NCBI GenBank assembly: GCA_965243345.1
Contig: CBDEUR010000003.1
Location: 682,001 to 746,000, forward strand
Source of the DNA: Bin52 sp965243345
Lineage (GTDB): Bacteria; Pseudomonadota; Alphaproteobacteria; Thalassobaculales; Thalassobaculaceae
Reading direction: 5' to 3'
Length of the DNA stretch: 64,000 nucleotides
Both the position numbers and the translations under genes were made by a program. Numbering within the stretch: position 1 is the first letter of the stretch; each line of letters opens with the position of its first letter. The notes under the pieces are model-generated. The model saw only the letters and a program-made list of their open reading frames with translations. It was not told the origin of the DNA and did no database searches. Shown here piece after piece: positions 16,956 to 25,585 of the stretch.

Positions 16956-17378
16956 GTGGCGAAGCCGGAATGGGGATCGAAGCGGTTCTGCCAGAACAAG
17001 GAGTGTGAGGTTTTCTCGTACTACGACTTCGACAGGGAACCGGTCCACTGCCCGGCATGCGGCATGGGATACGATCCGGAAACCGTGCTGAAGAGCAGGC
17101 GGGCGCGGAGCGTCCCGGTCGAAGACCCGAAGGACGAGAGCGACGAGGAGGCCGAGGACGATCTCGACGACGACGACGACGGTGCGGATGAAGAAGGCGA
17201 GGACGGGTCCGGTGACGACGACGCGGTGCTCTCCGAAGAAGACGGGCAGGGCGAGGTCGTGCCCAAGATCGACGAGGATCGGCTGGGAGAGGCTGATGAC
17301 GACGATGACCTGGTCGATGATGGCGATCTCGACGGGTCGGAGGACTCGACGGGAGACGGGGACGACGAGACATACTGA
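16956..17378 (+). CDS. TIGR02300-type zinc-ribbon protein with acidic tail
   Basis: This 140-aa protein is read from a GTG with GGGGAG upstream. Residues 1-45 start MAKPEWGSKRFC and contain a C-x4-C ... C-x2-C arrangement, a small zinc ribbon. The remaining 90 residues are almost all Asp, Glu, Gly and Ser. Family members are found in alphaproteobacteria, usually next to tRNA-Ala and aroA. No function is established; a nucleic-acid or ribosome-related role is a guess. The tRNA-Ala follows 260 bp downstream on the same strand. Confidence 0.88.
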   Translation: MAKPEWGSKRFCQNKECEVFSYYDFDREPVHCPACGMGYDPETVLKSRRARSVPVEDPKDESDEEAEDDLDDDDDGADEEGEDGSGDDDAVLSEEDGQGEVVPKIDEDRLGEADDDDDLVDDGDLDGSEDSTGDGDDETY

Positions 17379-17636
17379 CGCGTCGCCGGCGACGGTTTCG
17401 TGGCCGTGCTGTTGCGCGTGGCGGGAAGGACCGCTATGGGGGACATGTCGCGGCGCCACCCGGATTGACCGTGGCTTGAGAAGATGGAAACATGCGGGCG
17501 CAGGGGCTGGTGAAGGTGCACGGGGAAGAGTCGGACACCCGGTGAGCCGTGAAGCCGGCCCGGAAGTCCACCGTGGCTTCATGAAACCTGTCCGGTATCC
17601 GGGATCAGGCACCTGCCGGACGGCAGGATGCGCGAC

Positions 17637-17712
<76 letters not shown>

Positions 17713-17714
17713 CC

Positions 17715-17742
17715 GGCCCTTTCCGGGATACCGGAAAGGGCC
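17715..17742 (+). terminator. Stem-loop after tRNA-Ala
   Basis: A perfect 12-bp stem, GGCCCTTTCCGG with CCGGAAAGGGCC, encloses the tetraloop GATA. It begins 2 bases after the tRNA CCA. Only a weak T-run follows (TGTTT after GACC), so termination may depend on the strong stem. It separates the tRNA from the oxygenase gene. Confidence 0.75.
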
Positions 17743-17798
17743 GACCTGTTTCAGGGTCCGGCCCGTGCAGGACGCGTGTACATCCCGGGGAGAAGTTC

Positions 17799-18812
17799 AT
17801 GACCGGTTCCATTCCCGTCATCGACCTGGCGCCGTTCCGGTCCGGGGACGCTGCCGGCGGGGACCGTGTCGCCGTGGAGCTCAACCAGGCGCTCAGGACG
17901 CTGGGGTTTGCCGTCATCAGGGGCCATGGGCCTGACCCGCAGGTCGGCGAGGCGCTGCACGAGGCGGCCCTGCGGTTCTTCGATCTGCCGCGAACCGAGA
18001 AGCTGCGGGTCCGCCGGCCGCGCAATGACCAGAACCGCGGCTACATCCCGTTCGGAGAAGAGACCCTGGTGCGCATGGCGGGCGGGGACGGCCCGCCCGA
18101 TTTCAAGGAGGTCTTCGCGATCGGTCCGGAGGGGTTTCCCCCGGACGATCCCTATTTCGCCGGCCCGGCCAGCTATCCGAACTTCGCACCCAACCTGTGG
18201 CCCGAGGCTCCCGCCGATCTCAGGGCGCGGATGCGCGCCTACTGGGCCGCCATGGAGGACCTGATGCGAACCGTTGGCGCTGTGGTCGCCCGTGGTATCG
18301 GGATGCCGGACGACACGTTTGACGACATTCTCGGTCCGGCCCACACCAGCCAGTTGCGCCTGCTGCATTATCCGCCCGTCGACCGGCCGGTCGAGCCTGG
18401 CCAGCTGCGGGCCGGCGAACATACCGACGTCGGCATGATGACAATCCTGCGCAACGATCCCGCGCCGGGCGGACTCCAGGTGCGGGGACCGGATGGAGAC
18501 TGGATCGAGGCACCGGCCATAGCCGACACCTGGATCCTGAATATCGGCGACCTCCTGATGCGCTGGACCAACGACCGGCTGGTGTCGACACCGCACCGGG
18601 TCGTGATCCCGCCGGCCGATGCGGGGACGCGGTCACGGCGCCTGTCGATCGGGTTCTTCGTCGGGCCGCGCTACGACGCCGTCGTCTCCTGTCTGCCAAG
18701 CTGTCACGACGACCGTGATCCACCGCGCTATCCCCCGGTGACGGTGCATGACTACCGCACCGCCCGGTTCGCCGCGGGGGCCGGGGACAACCGGCCGTTT
18801 CGCGCCGCCTGA
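17799..18812 (+). CDS. 2-oxoglutarate/Fe(II) oxygenase, isopenicillin-N-synthase-like family
   Basis: This 337-aa protein starts at the ATG at 17799 with GGGGAG upstream; the open frame extends left through the tRNA and must be trimmed. The iron-binding His and Asp are in GEHTDVGMMT (about residue 208) and the second His in STPHRVV (about 265). The R-x-S co-substrate motif is R-R-L-S-I-G-F. The N-terminal IPVIDLAPF is typical of the family. Members hydroxylate or desaturate small metabolites; this one does not sit in a beta-lactam cluster. It is followed 44 bp later by a 3-hydroxyisobutyrate-dehydrogenase-like gene on the same strand, suggesting a shared catabolic step. Confidence 0.87.
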   Translation: MTGSIPVIDLAPFRSGDAAGGDRVAVELNQALRTLGFAVIRGHGPDPQVGEALHEAALRFFDLPRTEKLRVRRPRNDQNRGYIPFGEETLVRMAGGDGPPDFKEVFAIGPEGFPPDDPYFAGPASYPNFAPNLWPEAPADLRARMRAYWAAMEDLMRTVGAVVARGIGMPDDTFDDILGPAHTSQLRLLHYPPVDRPVEPGQLRAGEHTDVGMMTILRNDPAPGGLQVRGPDGDWIEAPAIADTWILNIGDLLMRWTNDRLVSTPHRVVIPPADAGTRSRRLSIGFFVGPRYDAVVSCLPSCHDDRDPPRYPPVTVHDYRTARFAAGAGDNRPFRAA

Positions 18813-18856
18813 GCGACACGCTCCGCTCGACTGGTGCCTTACCTGGAGATGGAACG

Positions 18857-19762
18857 ATGAAGGTTGGAATGATCGGTCTCGGTGGCATGGGCAGGCCGGT
18901 CGCCGAGTGCATCCTGCGCGCGGGTTTTCCGCTCGTGGTCGCGGACCTGCGGGAAGAGCCGGTCGCGGCACTGACCGCTGCCGGCGCCTCGGCGGAAGCG
19001 TCCCCGGCCAGGGTGGCGGAGTTGTCCGATGTGGTGATTGCGTCCCTGCCGTCGAATGCGGCGAGCGAGGAAGTGGCCCTGGGCCCGGACGGAGTGCTTG
19101 CCGGGGCCAGTCAGGGCGACGTGTACATCGACACCAGCACGATCTCGCCCGAAGTGATCCGGCGGGTTGCGGAACGGGCGGCGGACAAGGGGATCGGTGT
19201 GCTCGATGCCCCGGTCAGTGGCGGCATCCGCCAGCGCCGCGATGGCGAACTGACGGTGATGGTGGGCGGCGATGCGGCCGACTTCGAGCGCGCGGAACCG
19301 GTGCTCAGGGCCTTCGGCAGCACCGTTGTTCACGTTGGCGGAATCGGGGCGGGAGCGACGGTCAAGCTGGTGAACAACCTGATCATGGCCTGCAATGCGG
19401 CGGCGGCGATCGAAGGAGTGCTGCTCGGCGTGAAGGCCGGACTTGATCCCCGGATCATCCACGAGGTGGTGAGCGTGAGTACCGGCGGGAGCCGGATATT
19501 CGACAACATGGTCGGCCGCATGCTCGACACCCCCTCCGCGCCGAAGCCCGGCACCGTTGCGGCCCAGGGACTGCACACCGTCAGCAAGGATGTCCGGCTC
19601 GCCATGGCGCTTGCCCAGTCCAATGGCGTTCCGGTCCCGATGGGTGCGGCTGCCGCCCAGATCTGGCTCGCCGCCGAGGCCCGGGGCCTTTCGCGGCACG
19701 AGATCTGGTCACTTGCCGAGGTCCTCGAGGAACTGACCGGAGTTCGTGTCGCGCTGCGCTGA
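18857..19762 (+). CDS. 3-hydroxyisobutyrate dehydrogenase family oxidoreductase
   Basis: This 301-aa protein begins MKVGMIGLGGMGRP, the NAD(P)-binding Rossmann loop. The substrate-binding DAPVSGG is near residue 118 and the catalytic lysine lies in GATVKLVNN near residue 170. The C-terminal all-helical domain has the usual length. The family includes 3-hydroxyisobutyrate, tartronate-semialdehyde and related beta-hydroxyacid dehydrogenases; exact specificity cannot be assigned. It probably forms an operon with the preceding oxygenase. It converges with mntR. Confidence 0.88.
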   Translation: MKVGMIGLGGMGRPVAECILRAGFPLVVADLREEPVAALTAAGASAEASPARVAELSDVVIASLPSNAASEEVALGPDGVLAGASQGDVYIDTSTISPEVIRRVAERAADKGIGVLDAPVSGGIRQRRDGELTVMVGGDAADFERAEPVLRAFGSTVVHVGGIGAGATVKLVNNLIMACNAAAAIEGVLLGVKAGLDPRIIHEVVSVSTGGSRIFDNMVGRMLDTPSAPKPGTVAAQGLHTVSKDVRLAMALAQSNGVPVPMGAAAAQIWLAAEARGLSRHEIWSLAEVLEELTGVRVALR

Positions 19763-19776
19763 CGTCTGGGCAGGAT

Positions 19777-20259
19777 TCAGTCCTGCGCAAGCCTCGCAGT
19801 GAGCCGTTTCAGCGCCGCGACGGTCTCGTCGCTCAAGTGGTGTTCCAGCCCCTCCGCATCGGCTTCGGCGGTTTCCGGCGCGATACCGAGCGCGTGCAGG
19901 AAGTCGAGCACCACCCGGTGCCTGGCCCGGGACCACTCTGCGAGTTCCCGTCCCCTGCGGGTCAGGAAGATGGCACGGTAGGGTCGGGAGTCGACGTAGC
20001 CGTCCTTCTGCAGCCTCTGGACCGTCGCGTTGACGGTCGGGGGCGTGACGCCAAGCAGGGCGGCGAGGTCGACGAGCCGCGCCTCGCCATGGTGTTCGAT
20101 CAGGTCCGAGATCAGTTCGACGTAGTCCTCCGCGATCTCGACACTGTGGTCGTCGCGGACCCGCTGGAACAGGGCCGCGCGCCGTCCGGAATCGGCGAGG
20201 TCGATCACCGGTGTCCGCGAACCCTCGTCCGGCGAACCGCTGCGGCCCCGTTTCACCAA
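19777..20259 (-). CDS. mntR: Manganese-responsive transcriptional regulator, DtxR/MntR family
   Basis: This 160-aa protein has the usual length. An N-terminal winged helix (AEDYVELISDLIEHHGEARLVDLAALLG, with the recognition helix in TPPTVNATVQRL) is followed by a helical dimer/metal domain. That domain has a conserved H (RHRVV) and the GLEHHLSDE motif, carrying the Glu and His residues that bind Mn(II). It faces the metal ABC operon across about 130 bp, so it is expected to repress that operon when manganese is sufficient. There is no SH3-like third domain, which fits the MntR branch. Confidence 0.88.
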   Translation of the reverse strand: MVKRGRSGSPDEGSRTPVIDLADSGRRAALFQRVRDDHSVEIAEDYVELISDLIEHHGEARLVDLAALLGVTPPTVNATVQRLQKDGYVDSRPYRAIFLTRRGRELAEWSRARHRVVLDFLHALGIAPETAEADAEGLEHHLSDETVAALKRLTARLAQD

Positions 20260-20300
20260 GGCCGTGCGTCCCGGAGGTCAGACGGCTTGACGCACATTAT

Positions 20301-20336
20301 TTGCATGCACTAACTTTCTTCATATGTTACGAAGTT
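20301..20336 (+). promoter_or_regulatory. Candidate promoter and MntR operator between mntR and the ABC operon
   Basis: The intergenic region is AT-rich against a GC-rich background. AACTT (20312-20316) and AAGTT (20332-20336) form an inverted repeat with 15 bases between the arms. TTGCAT (20301-20306) and TATGTT (20323-20328) are 16 bp apart, resembling -35 and -10 boxes for the transporter genes. The inverted repeat covers the -10 region, as expected for a repressor site. This is by eye only. Confidence 0.45.
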
Positions 20337-20390
20337 GATGCGGGCACACAAAGCAACGTGTGCGGATGGCCAGCCGGTGTTTCACGAGCA

Positions 20391-21386
20391 ATGAGCCTAC
20401 ACCACATTCACACCCGGCGTCGAACCCGCATGGCCCGGCCCTGCCGGGTATCGTGGCGGGTTGCCGCGTGGGTCTGCCTGTGGCTCCTGGCCGGTGCGGT
20501 TCCGGCACAGGCCGGTCTGTCGGTCGTCGTCACCATTGCGCAGATCGGCGAGCCGCTGCGCGAGATCGTCGGCGAGCATGGCGACGTGATCAACCTGGTG
20601 GGAGAGGGGGTCGATCCGCACCTCTACCGGCCCACGCGGTCCGACATGGCGCGCCTGGTCCGGGCGGACGCCGTCTTCTGGAACGGACTGAGGCTCGAGG
20701 CGAAGATGGAAGAGGTCCTGCGGGACCTGGCGACCAGCCGGCCGTCGGTGGCACTGGCGGAGGAACTGCCGCCGCGTCACATTCGCGGCGCCACGCTGCC
20801 CGATCCGCATATCTGGATGGATCCGGGCCTGTGGCGCGAGGCACTTGCCCGGGCGGTGAGCGTGCTGTGCTCTCTCGCGCCCGAGGCTGCCGACGGGTTT
20901 GTCGCAAGGGCAGAGCGCTACTTCGCCGGGCTCGAGGAACTCGAGGCGCGGGTCGAGACCATGACCCGGACCGTGCCGGCCCGTCGCCGGGTGCTGGTTA
21001 CCGCTCATGACGCCTTCGGTTACTTCGGAGACCGGTTCGGTTTCGAGGTGGTCGGAATTCAGGGTCTCAGTACCGACAGCGAGACCGGGCTGCGGCGTAT
21101 CGAGCAGATCGTCGACATGCTCGTCAGCCGCGACATACCGGCGGTATTCGCCGAGACCTCTGTGTCGGAGCGTGATGTCCGGGCCCTGATCGAGGGTGCC
21201 GCGGCGGCGGGGCACCAGGTGCGATTCGGCGGTCGACTGTTCTCCGATGCCATGGGCGCGCCGGACAGCCCCGAGGGCACCTATGTCGGCATGATCGAAC
21301 ACAATGCCAGAACCATCGTCGGCGCCCTGGGAGGCTCCGATTCGCGGCGACACCTTGCGGGGGGAACGGTCCATGGTCGGTCCTGA
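20391..21386 (+). CDS. Metal ABC transporter substrate-binding protein (Mn/Zn/Fe, cluster A-I)
   Basis: The start at 20391 gives 331 aa; an ATG at 20430 would give a more standard signal peptide (hydrophobic VCLWLLAGAVPAQA). Metal ligands expected of ZnuA/MntA/PsaA proteins are present: His in VDPHLYRPT, His in DPHIWMDP, Glu in FAETSVSE, and a late Asp. No histidine-rich loop is seen, which fits manganese or iron more than zinc. The periplasmic protein would deliver metal to the permeases encoded downstream. The ATPase gene overlaps its 3' end by 14 bases. Confidence 0.88.
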   Translation: MSLHHIHTRRRTRMARPCRVSWRVAAWVCLWLLAGAVPAQAGLSVVVTIAQIGEPLREIVGEHGDVINLVGEGVDPHLYRPTRSDMARLVRADAVFWNGLRLEAKMEEVLRDLATSRPSVALAEELPPRHIRGATLPDPHIWMDPGLWREALARAVSVLCSLAPEAADGFVARAERYFAGLEELEARVETMTRTVPARRRVLVTAHDAFGYFGDRFGFEVVGIQGLSTDSETGLRRIEQIVDMLVSRDIPAVFAETSVSERDVRALIEGAAAAGHQVRFGGRLFSDAMGAPDSPEGTYVGMIEHNARTIVGALGGSDSRRHLAGGTVHGRS

Positions 21387-22161
21387 AGCGGTACCTCCTG
21401 CCGGACGTGTGCTGTCGACAACGGATCTGCCCCTCTACGTGCAGGGCCTCACGGTTGCATACGGTTCACGCCCGGTGCTGTGGAACGTCGAGTTCAGCGC
21501 CGCGGCCGGCTCCCTGACCGCTGTAGTCGGTCCGAACGGTGCCGGAAAGTCGACGCTGCTGCGGGTGGTAATCGGGCAGGTTCCGCGGCTTTCGGGACAC
21601 GTCAGGGTCTTCGGCAGGCAGTTCGAGCCCGGCGACGGGACCGTCGCCTACGTCCCGCAGCAGGGTGTCGTCGACTGGGAGTTTCCCGCCTCGGCCCTCG
21701 ACGTGGTCGCGATGGGCCTGTACGGCGACGTCGGCTGGTTCCGACCGGTGCGCCGCAGGCATCGGGCCCGGGCCCTGGAGATGCTCGACCGGGTCGGTCT
21801 CGCGGACAGCGCCGGGCGCCAGATCGGCCAGCTGTCGGGCGGGCAGCGCCAGCGGATGTTCATTGCGCGCGCCCTGGCCCAGGACGCGGAGATCTACCTG
21901 CTCGACGAGCCCCTGGCCGGGGTTGATGCCGTTACCGAGACCCGAATCATGACGATCCTGCGTGAACTTGCGGATGCGGGCCGGACCATCGTCGCGGTCC
22001 ATCACGACCTCGAGACGCTGCAGGAGTACTTCACCCACGCGCTGCTGCTCAACGGCCGCGTGGTCGATGCCGGACCCGTTGGGGGTGTCATCGCCTCCGC
22101 ATCCCTCGACCGGACCTACGGCAGGTTCGCGACCGCCGGAGCCGGCATCGGCGCCGACTGA
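21373..22161 (+). CDS. Metal ABC transporter ATP-binding protein
   Basis: This 262-aa protein starts at the ATG at 21373 after GGGGGGAA, inside the last codons of the binding-protein gene. Walker A GPNGAGKST, Q-loop PQQGVVDWEF, signature LSGGQRQRMF and Walker B IYLLDEPLAGVD are all intact, followed by the switch His in AVHHDLE. It powers manganese/iron uptake together with the two permeases. The stop overlaps the next start by one base (TGATG). Confidence 0.93.
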   Translation: MVGPEAVPPAGRVLSTTDLPLYVQGLTVAYGSRPVLWNVEFSAAAGSLTAVVGPNGAGKSTLLRVVIGQVPRLSGHVRVFGRQFEPGDGTVAYVPQQGVVDWEFPASALDVVAMGLYGDVGWFRPVRRRHRARALEMLDRVGLADSAGRQIGQLSGGQRQRMFIARALAQDAEIYLLDEPLAGVDAVTETRIMTILRELADAGRTIVAVHHDLETLQEYFTHALLLNGRVVDAGPVGGVIASASLDRTYGRFATAGAGIGAD

Positions 22162-23369
22162 TGGAGGTCTCCGGGCTGGCCGAACTGGCCCGTATCCTGG
22201 TTCTTGACGCCGGTTACAACACGGCGCTGGTCATGGCAGGATCGACGGTGTTCGGGGTTGCCGCCGGTGTGATCGGCTGTTTCACCATGCTGCGGCGCCG
22301 GTCGATGATCAGCGACGCCATCAGCCACGCCACCCTGCCGGGCATCGCGCTGGCCTTCCTGTTCGGACTGGCGGTGTTCGGATCCGGACGCAGCATCGTG
22401 CTGCTGTCGACGGGTGCCGCGGTAACCGGGGTCCTCGGTATCCTGGCCGTGCACTGGATCAGGGAGAGGACCCGTCTCGGCGAGGATGCGGCGATCGGCA
22501 CCGTGCTGAGCGGTTTCTTCGGTGCCGGCGTGGTGCTGATGAGCCATGTCCAGACCCTGCCTGCCGCCGGCCAGGCCGGTCTCGACGGGTTCCTGCTCGG
22601 CGCGACAGCGACCATGACCGCCGACGAGGCCGTGGCGATCACGGTGGCGGCACTCCTGGTCATGGCGGCAACCCTGGCGTTGCTGCGCCCGTTCGCCGCC
22701 GTGTGCCTCGACGAACACCATGCGTCAGTCCTGGGACTTGCGGTCGTGACGATCGACATGGTGATGACCGCGCTGCTGCTCCTCGTCGTGGTGACCGGAC
22801 TGAAGACCGTCGGCCTCATCCTGGTGATTGCCCTTGTGATCATTCCCCCGGTCACGGCGCGGTTCTGGACTGATCGACTGGGCGTGATGCTGGCAATCTC
22901 GGGCCTTGTCGGAGGAGGCGCCTGTTACGCAGGCAGCGCCGCGTCCGCATTCTGGCCAGACACGCCGACCGGAGCGGTCATCGTCATCCTGGCGGCGACG
23001 GCCTGCGCGTTCTCGGTCGCAGTGGCACCGGCACGCGGCGTGATCTCGCGGCTGATACACGCGCGACGTTTTCGCCGCCGCGTCGTCTTCCGGCAGGCAC
23101 TGCTTGCCTGCTCGCGCGGTGAGCGACCGGAAGGTGCTGCGCTGCGCATGCTGCGCTCGGCTGGCGTGCTCGGCGCGGATGCGGAACTCACGGTGCGCGG
23201 ACATGCGCAGGCCGTGGCGATCGCCAGCGACTGGCGCCTGTGGGAGCTTTACCTCGAGTGGTATCCGGAACGGGCGCTCGCGACAGCCGAGTGGGGCAGC
23301 AGGCCGATCGGCGAGGTGCTTCCCGCCGACACGGTTGCGGAGCTTCGCGCAAGGGCGGCATCCGAATGA
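22161..23369 (+). CDS. Metal ABC transporter permease with C-terminal cytoplasmic extension
   Basis: This 402-aa protein has an N-terminal permease domain of about 285 residues in the ABC-3 family (RRSMISDAISHATLPGIALAF, VIIPPVTARFW). It has 8-9 hydrophobic segments. An extra soluble tail of about 110 residues follows. It contains a basic RRFRRRVV junction, a winged-helix-like stretch (GERPEGAALRMLRSAGVL) and DWRLWELYLEWYPE, the kind of DtxR-like tail known on some manganese/iron permeases. The tail could sense metal or regulate the transporter. It overlaps its neighbours by 1 and 4 bases, and pairs with the second permease. Confidence 0.88.
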   Translation: MEVSGLAELARILVLDAGYNTALVMAGSTVFGVAAGVIGCFTMLRRRSMISDAISHATLPGIALAFLFGLAVFGSGRSIVLLSTGAAVTGVLGILAVHWIRERTRLGEDAAIGTVLSGFFGAGVVLMSHVQTLPAAGQAGLDGFLLGATATMTADEAVAITVAALLVMAATLALLRPFAAVCLDEHHASVLGLAVVTIDMVMTALLLLVVVTGLKTVGLILVIALVIIPPVTARFWTDRLGVMLAISGLVGGGACYAGSAASAFWPDTPTGAVIVILAATACAFSVAVAPARGVISRLIHARRFRRRVVFRQALLACSRGERPEGAALRMLRSAGVLGADAELTVRGHAQAVAIASDWRLWELYLEWYPERALATAEWGSRPIGEVLPADTVAELRARAASE

Positions 23370-24292
23370 CGCTGCAGGAATTCCTCGTGCTGGACCTGCC
23401 GGCGATCCTGACCGCCATGCTTGCCTGTGTGGCCTGTTCCCTGGTCGGGAACTTCCTGGTGTTGCGTCGCCAGGCCCTGTTGGCGGATGCGGTCAGTCAT
23501 GTTGTCCTGCCGGGCATCGTCGGCGCCGTACTGGTGACCGGCGCGCTGACCGGTATCGTGATCATGGCCGGTGCACTGGTGGCGGCCCTCGTGGCTGTGG
23601 CGGCGATCGAGCTGTTGCGCGCCTGCGGGCGGCTCGAGGCCGGTGCCGCCATGGGGACGGTGTTCACCTCCATGTTCGCCGTCGGCGTCGCGATGCTCGA
23701 ATGGTCCCATGTCGCGGAAGGCTACATTGATGCCCGGCACGTCGTTTTCGGCAGTCTCGAGACCGTGCTGTGGATGTCACCCGGAGATTTCACGACGGTA
23801 CCGAGGCAGATCGTCACCCTCGCGGTCGTGCTTGCAGTTCTTTCCGGGCTCTACGCCTGCTTCCACAAGGAACTTGCGGTCTCGACCTTTGATCCGGCAC
23901 TCGCCGCCCTGCTGGGATTCCGGCCGCGCCTGGTCGCGATTGCACTTGTCACGGCGACCGGGGCTGCCGCAGTGGCGGCATTCGAGGCGGTCGGCTCGAT
24001 CCTGGTGATCGCGATGTTCGTCGGTCCGCCATGTGTCGCGCGCATGCTGACCGACCGCCTGTCCCTGCAGATCCGGGTTTCGGTCCTGGTCGCCGCGGTC
24101 GCGGCCGTCGTCGGATACGTCCTTGCCGCCTTCGGCCCGGGACTCTACGGAAGCCCGAACTCCCTGAACGCGGCCGGCACCATTGCGGTCACGGTCGGGA
24201 TCCTGCAGGTGCTTACGATGCTGTTCGCCCCGCGTTACGGTGCGCTCTCGGCAACCCGGCGGCGTCAGTCAAGCCAGTCGGCCACGAGGTAG
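23366..24292 (+). CDS. Metal ABC transporter permease, second subunit
   Basis: This 308-aa ABC-3 family protein starts MTLQEFLVLDLPAIL at the ATG overlapping the previous stop (ATGA). It has about 8 membrane helices, with the conserved LLADAVSHVVLPGI and AIAMFVGPPCVARML-type segments. There is no cytoplasmic tail beyond a short basic end. It would form a heterodimer with the preceding permease. Its 3' end overlaps a small opposite-strand gene by 28 bases. Confidence 0.92.
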   Translation: MTLQEFLVLDLPAILTAMLACVACSLVGNFLVLRRQALLADAVSHVVLPGIVGAVLVTGALTGIVIMAGALVAALVAVAAIELLRACGRLEAGAAMGTVFTSMFAVGVAMLEWSHVAEGYIDARHVVFGSLETVLWMSPGDFTTVPRQIVTLAVVLAVLSGLYACFHKELAVSTFDPALAALLGFRPRLVAIALVTATGAAAVAAFEAVGSILVIAMFVGPPCVARMLTDRLSLQIRVSVLVAAVAAVVGYVLAAFGPGLYGSPNSLNAAGTIAVTVGILQVLTMLFAPRYGALSATRRRQSSQSATR

Positions 24293-24471
24293 CATGCCCT
24301 CGTGGCGGGAACCTCCGGATGGTGGTGCCGAAAGACCGAGACCGCGGACTTGAATGAGACCTCTTCCGTAGCGCCGCACTCGCGCAGTCGCCGGTAGGCC
24401 GTGGTCACCGCCCGATAGCAGACATCGGTGGGTGCGCAATCCGGAACCTGTCGCACGTCTTTTGAACTCAT
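24265..24471 (-). CDS. Small conserved hypothetical protein
   Basis: This 68-aa protein is read from the ATG at 24471, chosen because GGGAG lies 6 bp upstream; the open frame begins at 24492. The sequence has a helical pattern (AYRRLRECGATEEVSFKSAV) and ends HHHPEVPATRACYLVADWLD. It resembles short alphaproteobacterial hypotheticals but I cannot name a family. It lies downstream of, and on the same strand as, the Fe-S scaffold gene and converges with the permease gene. Confidence 0.5.
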   Translation of the reverse strand: MSSKDVRQVPDCAPTDVCYRAVTTAYRRLRECGATEEVSFKSAVSVFRHHHPEVPATRACYLVADWLD

Positions 24472-24603
24472 GTCAGGCTCCCGGCAAAACAATGCCGCAC
24501 TGTAGCGAACCGGTCATGGCATGCAACGATTTTCTTGACCGGCGTGGCGTGCATCGGTGTGTCCGGCATCGTGCCGACGCGATGGCCGCACGCCTCGACG
24601 GGC

Positions 24604-25041
24604 TCAGCCGGCGTCCGATGCCAGGCGCGCCGCCGCGATGGTCGCATCGAATGGCAGCATGATCGACTGGTGACGGTTGGTGAAGACACGGGCCGGTTCA
24701 AGCAGGGCCAGATCGGACCATTCACCGTCCGGCGGGGGGCCTTCTCCGGCAAGCATCGCCCGCATGGCGTCGCGAACCTGGCGCACCTCGGCCACCTTCT
24801 TGCCGATCACGGCACGGGCGAAGATCGATGACGACGCACTGCCGAGCGCACAGGCATCCACGGTCTGGCCATAGTCAACGATCACGTCGTCAGCGAGATC
24901 GATGTCGACCGTTACCGAGCTGCCGCAGGAACGGGACACGACCGTGGCGGTTGCGTCCGGGTCGGCAAGCCGTTCGGTACGCGCAATCTCGGCCGCAAGG
25001 GCAAGCAACCGGTCCTGGTAGAGCTCGTCAAGCGCGGTCAT
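24604..25041 (-). CDS. Iron-sulfur cluster scaffold protein, IscU/SufU-like
   Basis: This 145-aa protein has the IscU/NifU-N fold pattern. A first cysteine is in SRSCGSSV and a second in DACALGSASSSI. The position where the third ligand is usual is occupied by the non-cysteine segment PARVFTNRHQSIML, as in the alphaproteobacterial variant of the family. It would hold nascent clusters during assembly. It is coupled to the SufE gene by a 4-base overlap (ATGA), so sulfur donor helper and scaffold are made together. Confidence 0.85.
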   Translation of the reverse strand: MTALDELYQDRLLALAAEIARTERLADPDATATVVSRSCGSSVTVDIDLADDVIVDYGQTVDACALGSASSSIFARAVIGKKVAEVRQVRDAMRAMLAGEGPPPDGEWSDLALLEPARVFTNRHQSIMLPFDATIAAARLASDAG

Positions 25042-25505
25042 GGATGTCGGGCAGGCTCCTCAAGTGCAAGGCGGGCCCGGGTACGGATTGCTCCCAGCAT
25101 GGCGCCGAGTCCGTTCTTGCGGGTCGGGCTCAGGTGGTCCTCGAGCCCGATCTCGACGATGAAGTCCGGTTCGGTCTCCAGGATCTCGCGCGGTGTCCGG
25201 TTCGAGTAGACCCGCAGCAGCAACGCGATCAGCCCGGAGACGATGGCGGCGTCACTGACAGCGCGGAAGACCAGCCGGTCCCCGGTCGTTCGTTCGCCGA
25301 CGAACCAGACCTGGGACTGGCAACCCTTGAGCTTGAACTCGTCACGCAGATACGCATCCGGCATCGTTGGCAACTTGCGGCCGAGGTCGATCAGGTACTG
25401 GTAGCGGTCCATCCAGTCGTCGAAGAACCCGAACTCGGCGATCAACTCGTCCTGGGCCTCGCGGATGGTCTCCTCGGGCAGTGCGGGTTCGGCGACGGCG
25501 GCCAT
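25038..25505 (-). CDS. sufE: SufE-family cysteine desulfurase sulfur acceptor
   Basis: This 155-aa protein is read from the ATG at 25505, which has GGAGGA upstream; earlier ATGs at 25553 and 25577 lack one. The sulfur-accepting cysteine is in KLKGCQSQVWF (about residue 65). The upstream YQYLIDLGRKLP and the later SNRTPREIL match the family. SufE takes persulfide sulfur from SufS and stimulates it. It overlaps the scaffold gene downstream. The suf ATPase complex is not in this window. Confidence 0.9.
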   Translation of the reverse strand: MAAVAEPALPEETIREAQDELIAEFGFFDDWMDRYQYLIDLGRKLPTMPDAYLRDEFKLKGCQSQVWFVGERTTGDRLVFRAVSDAAIVSGLIALLLRVYSNRTPREILETEPDFIVEIGLEDHLSPTRKNGLGAMLGAIRTRARLALEEPARHP

Positions 25506-25585
25506 GCTGTCCGGCTCCTCCTGTCGAGGGTCGTCATCGGTTGCGGCAGACATGTGGATCCGCGCCGCCGCTGTCAATGGTGCCG

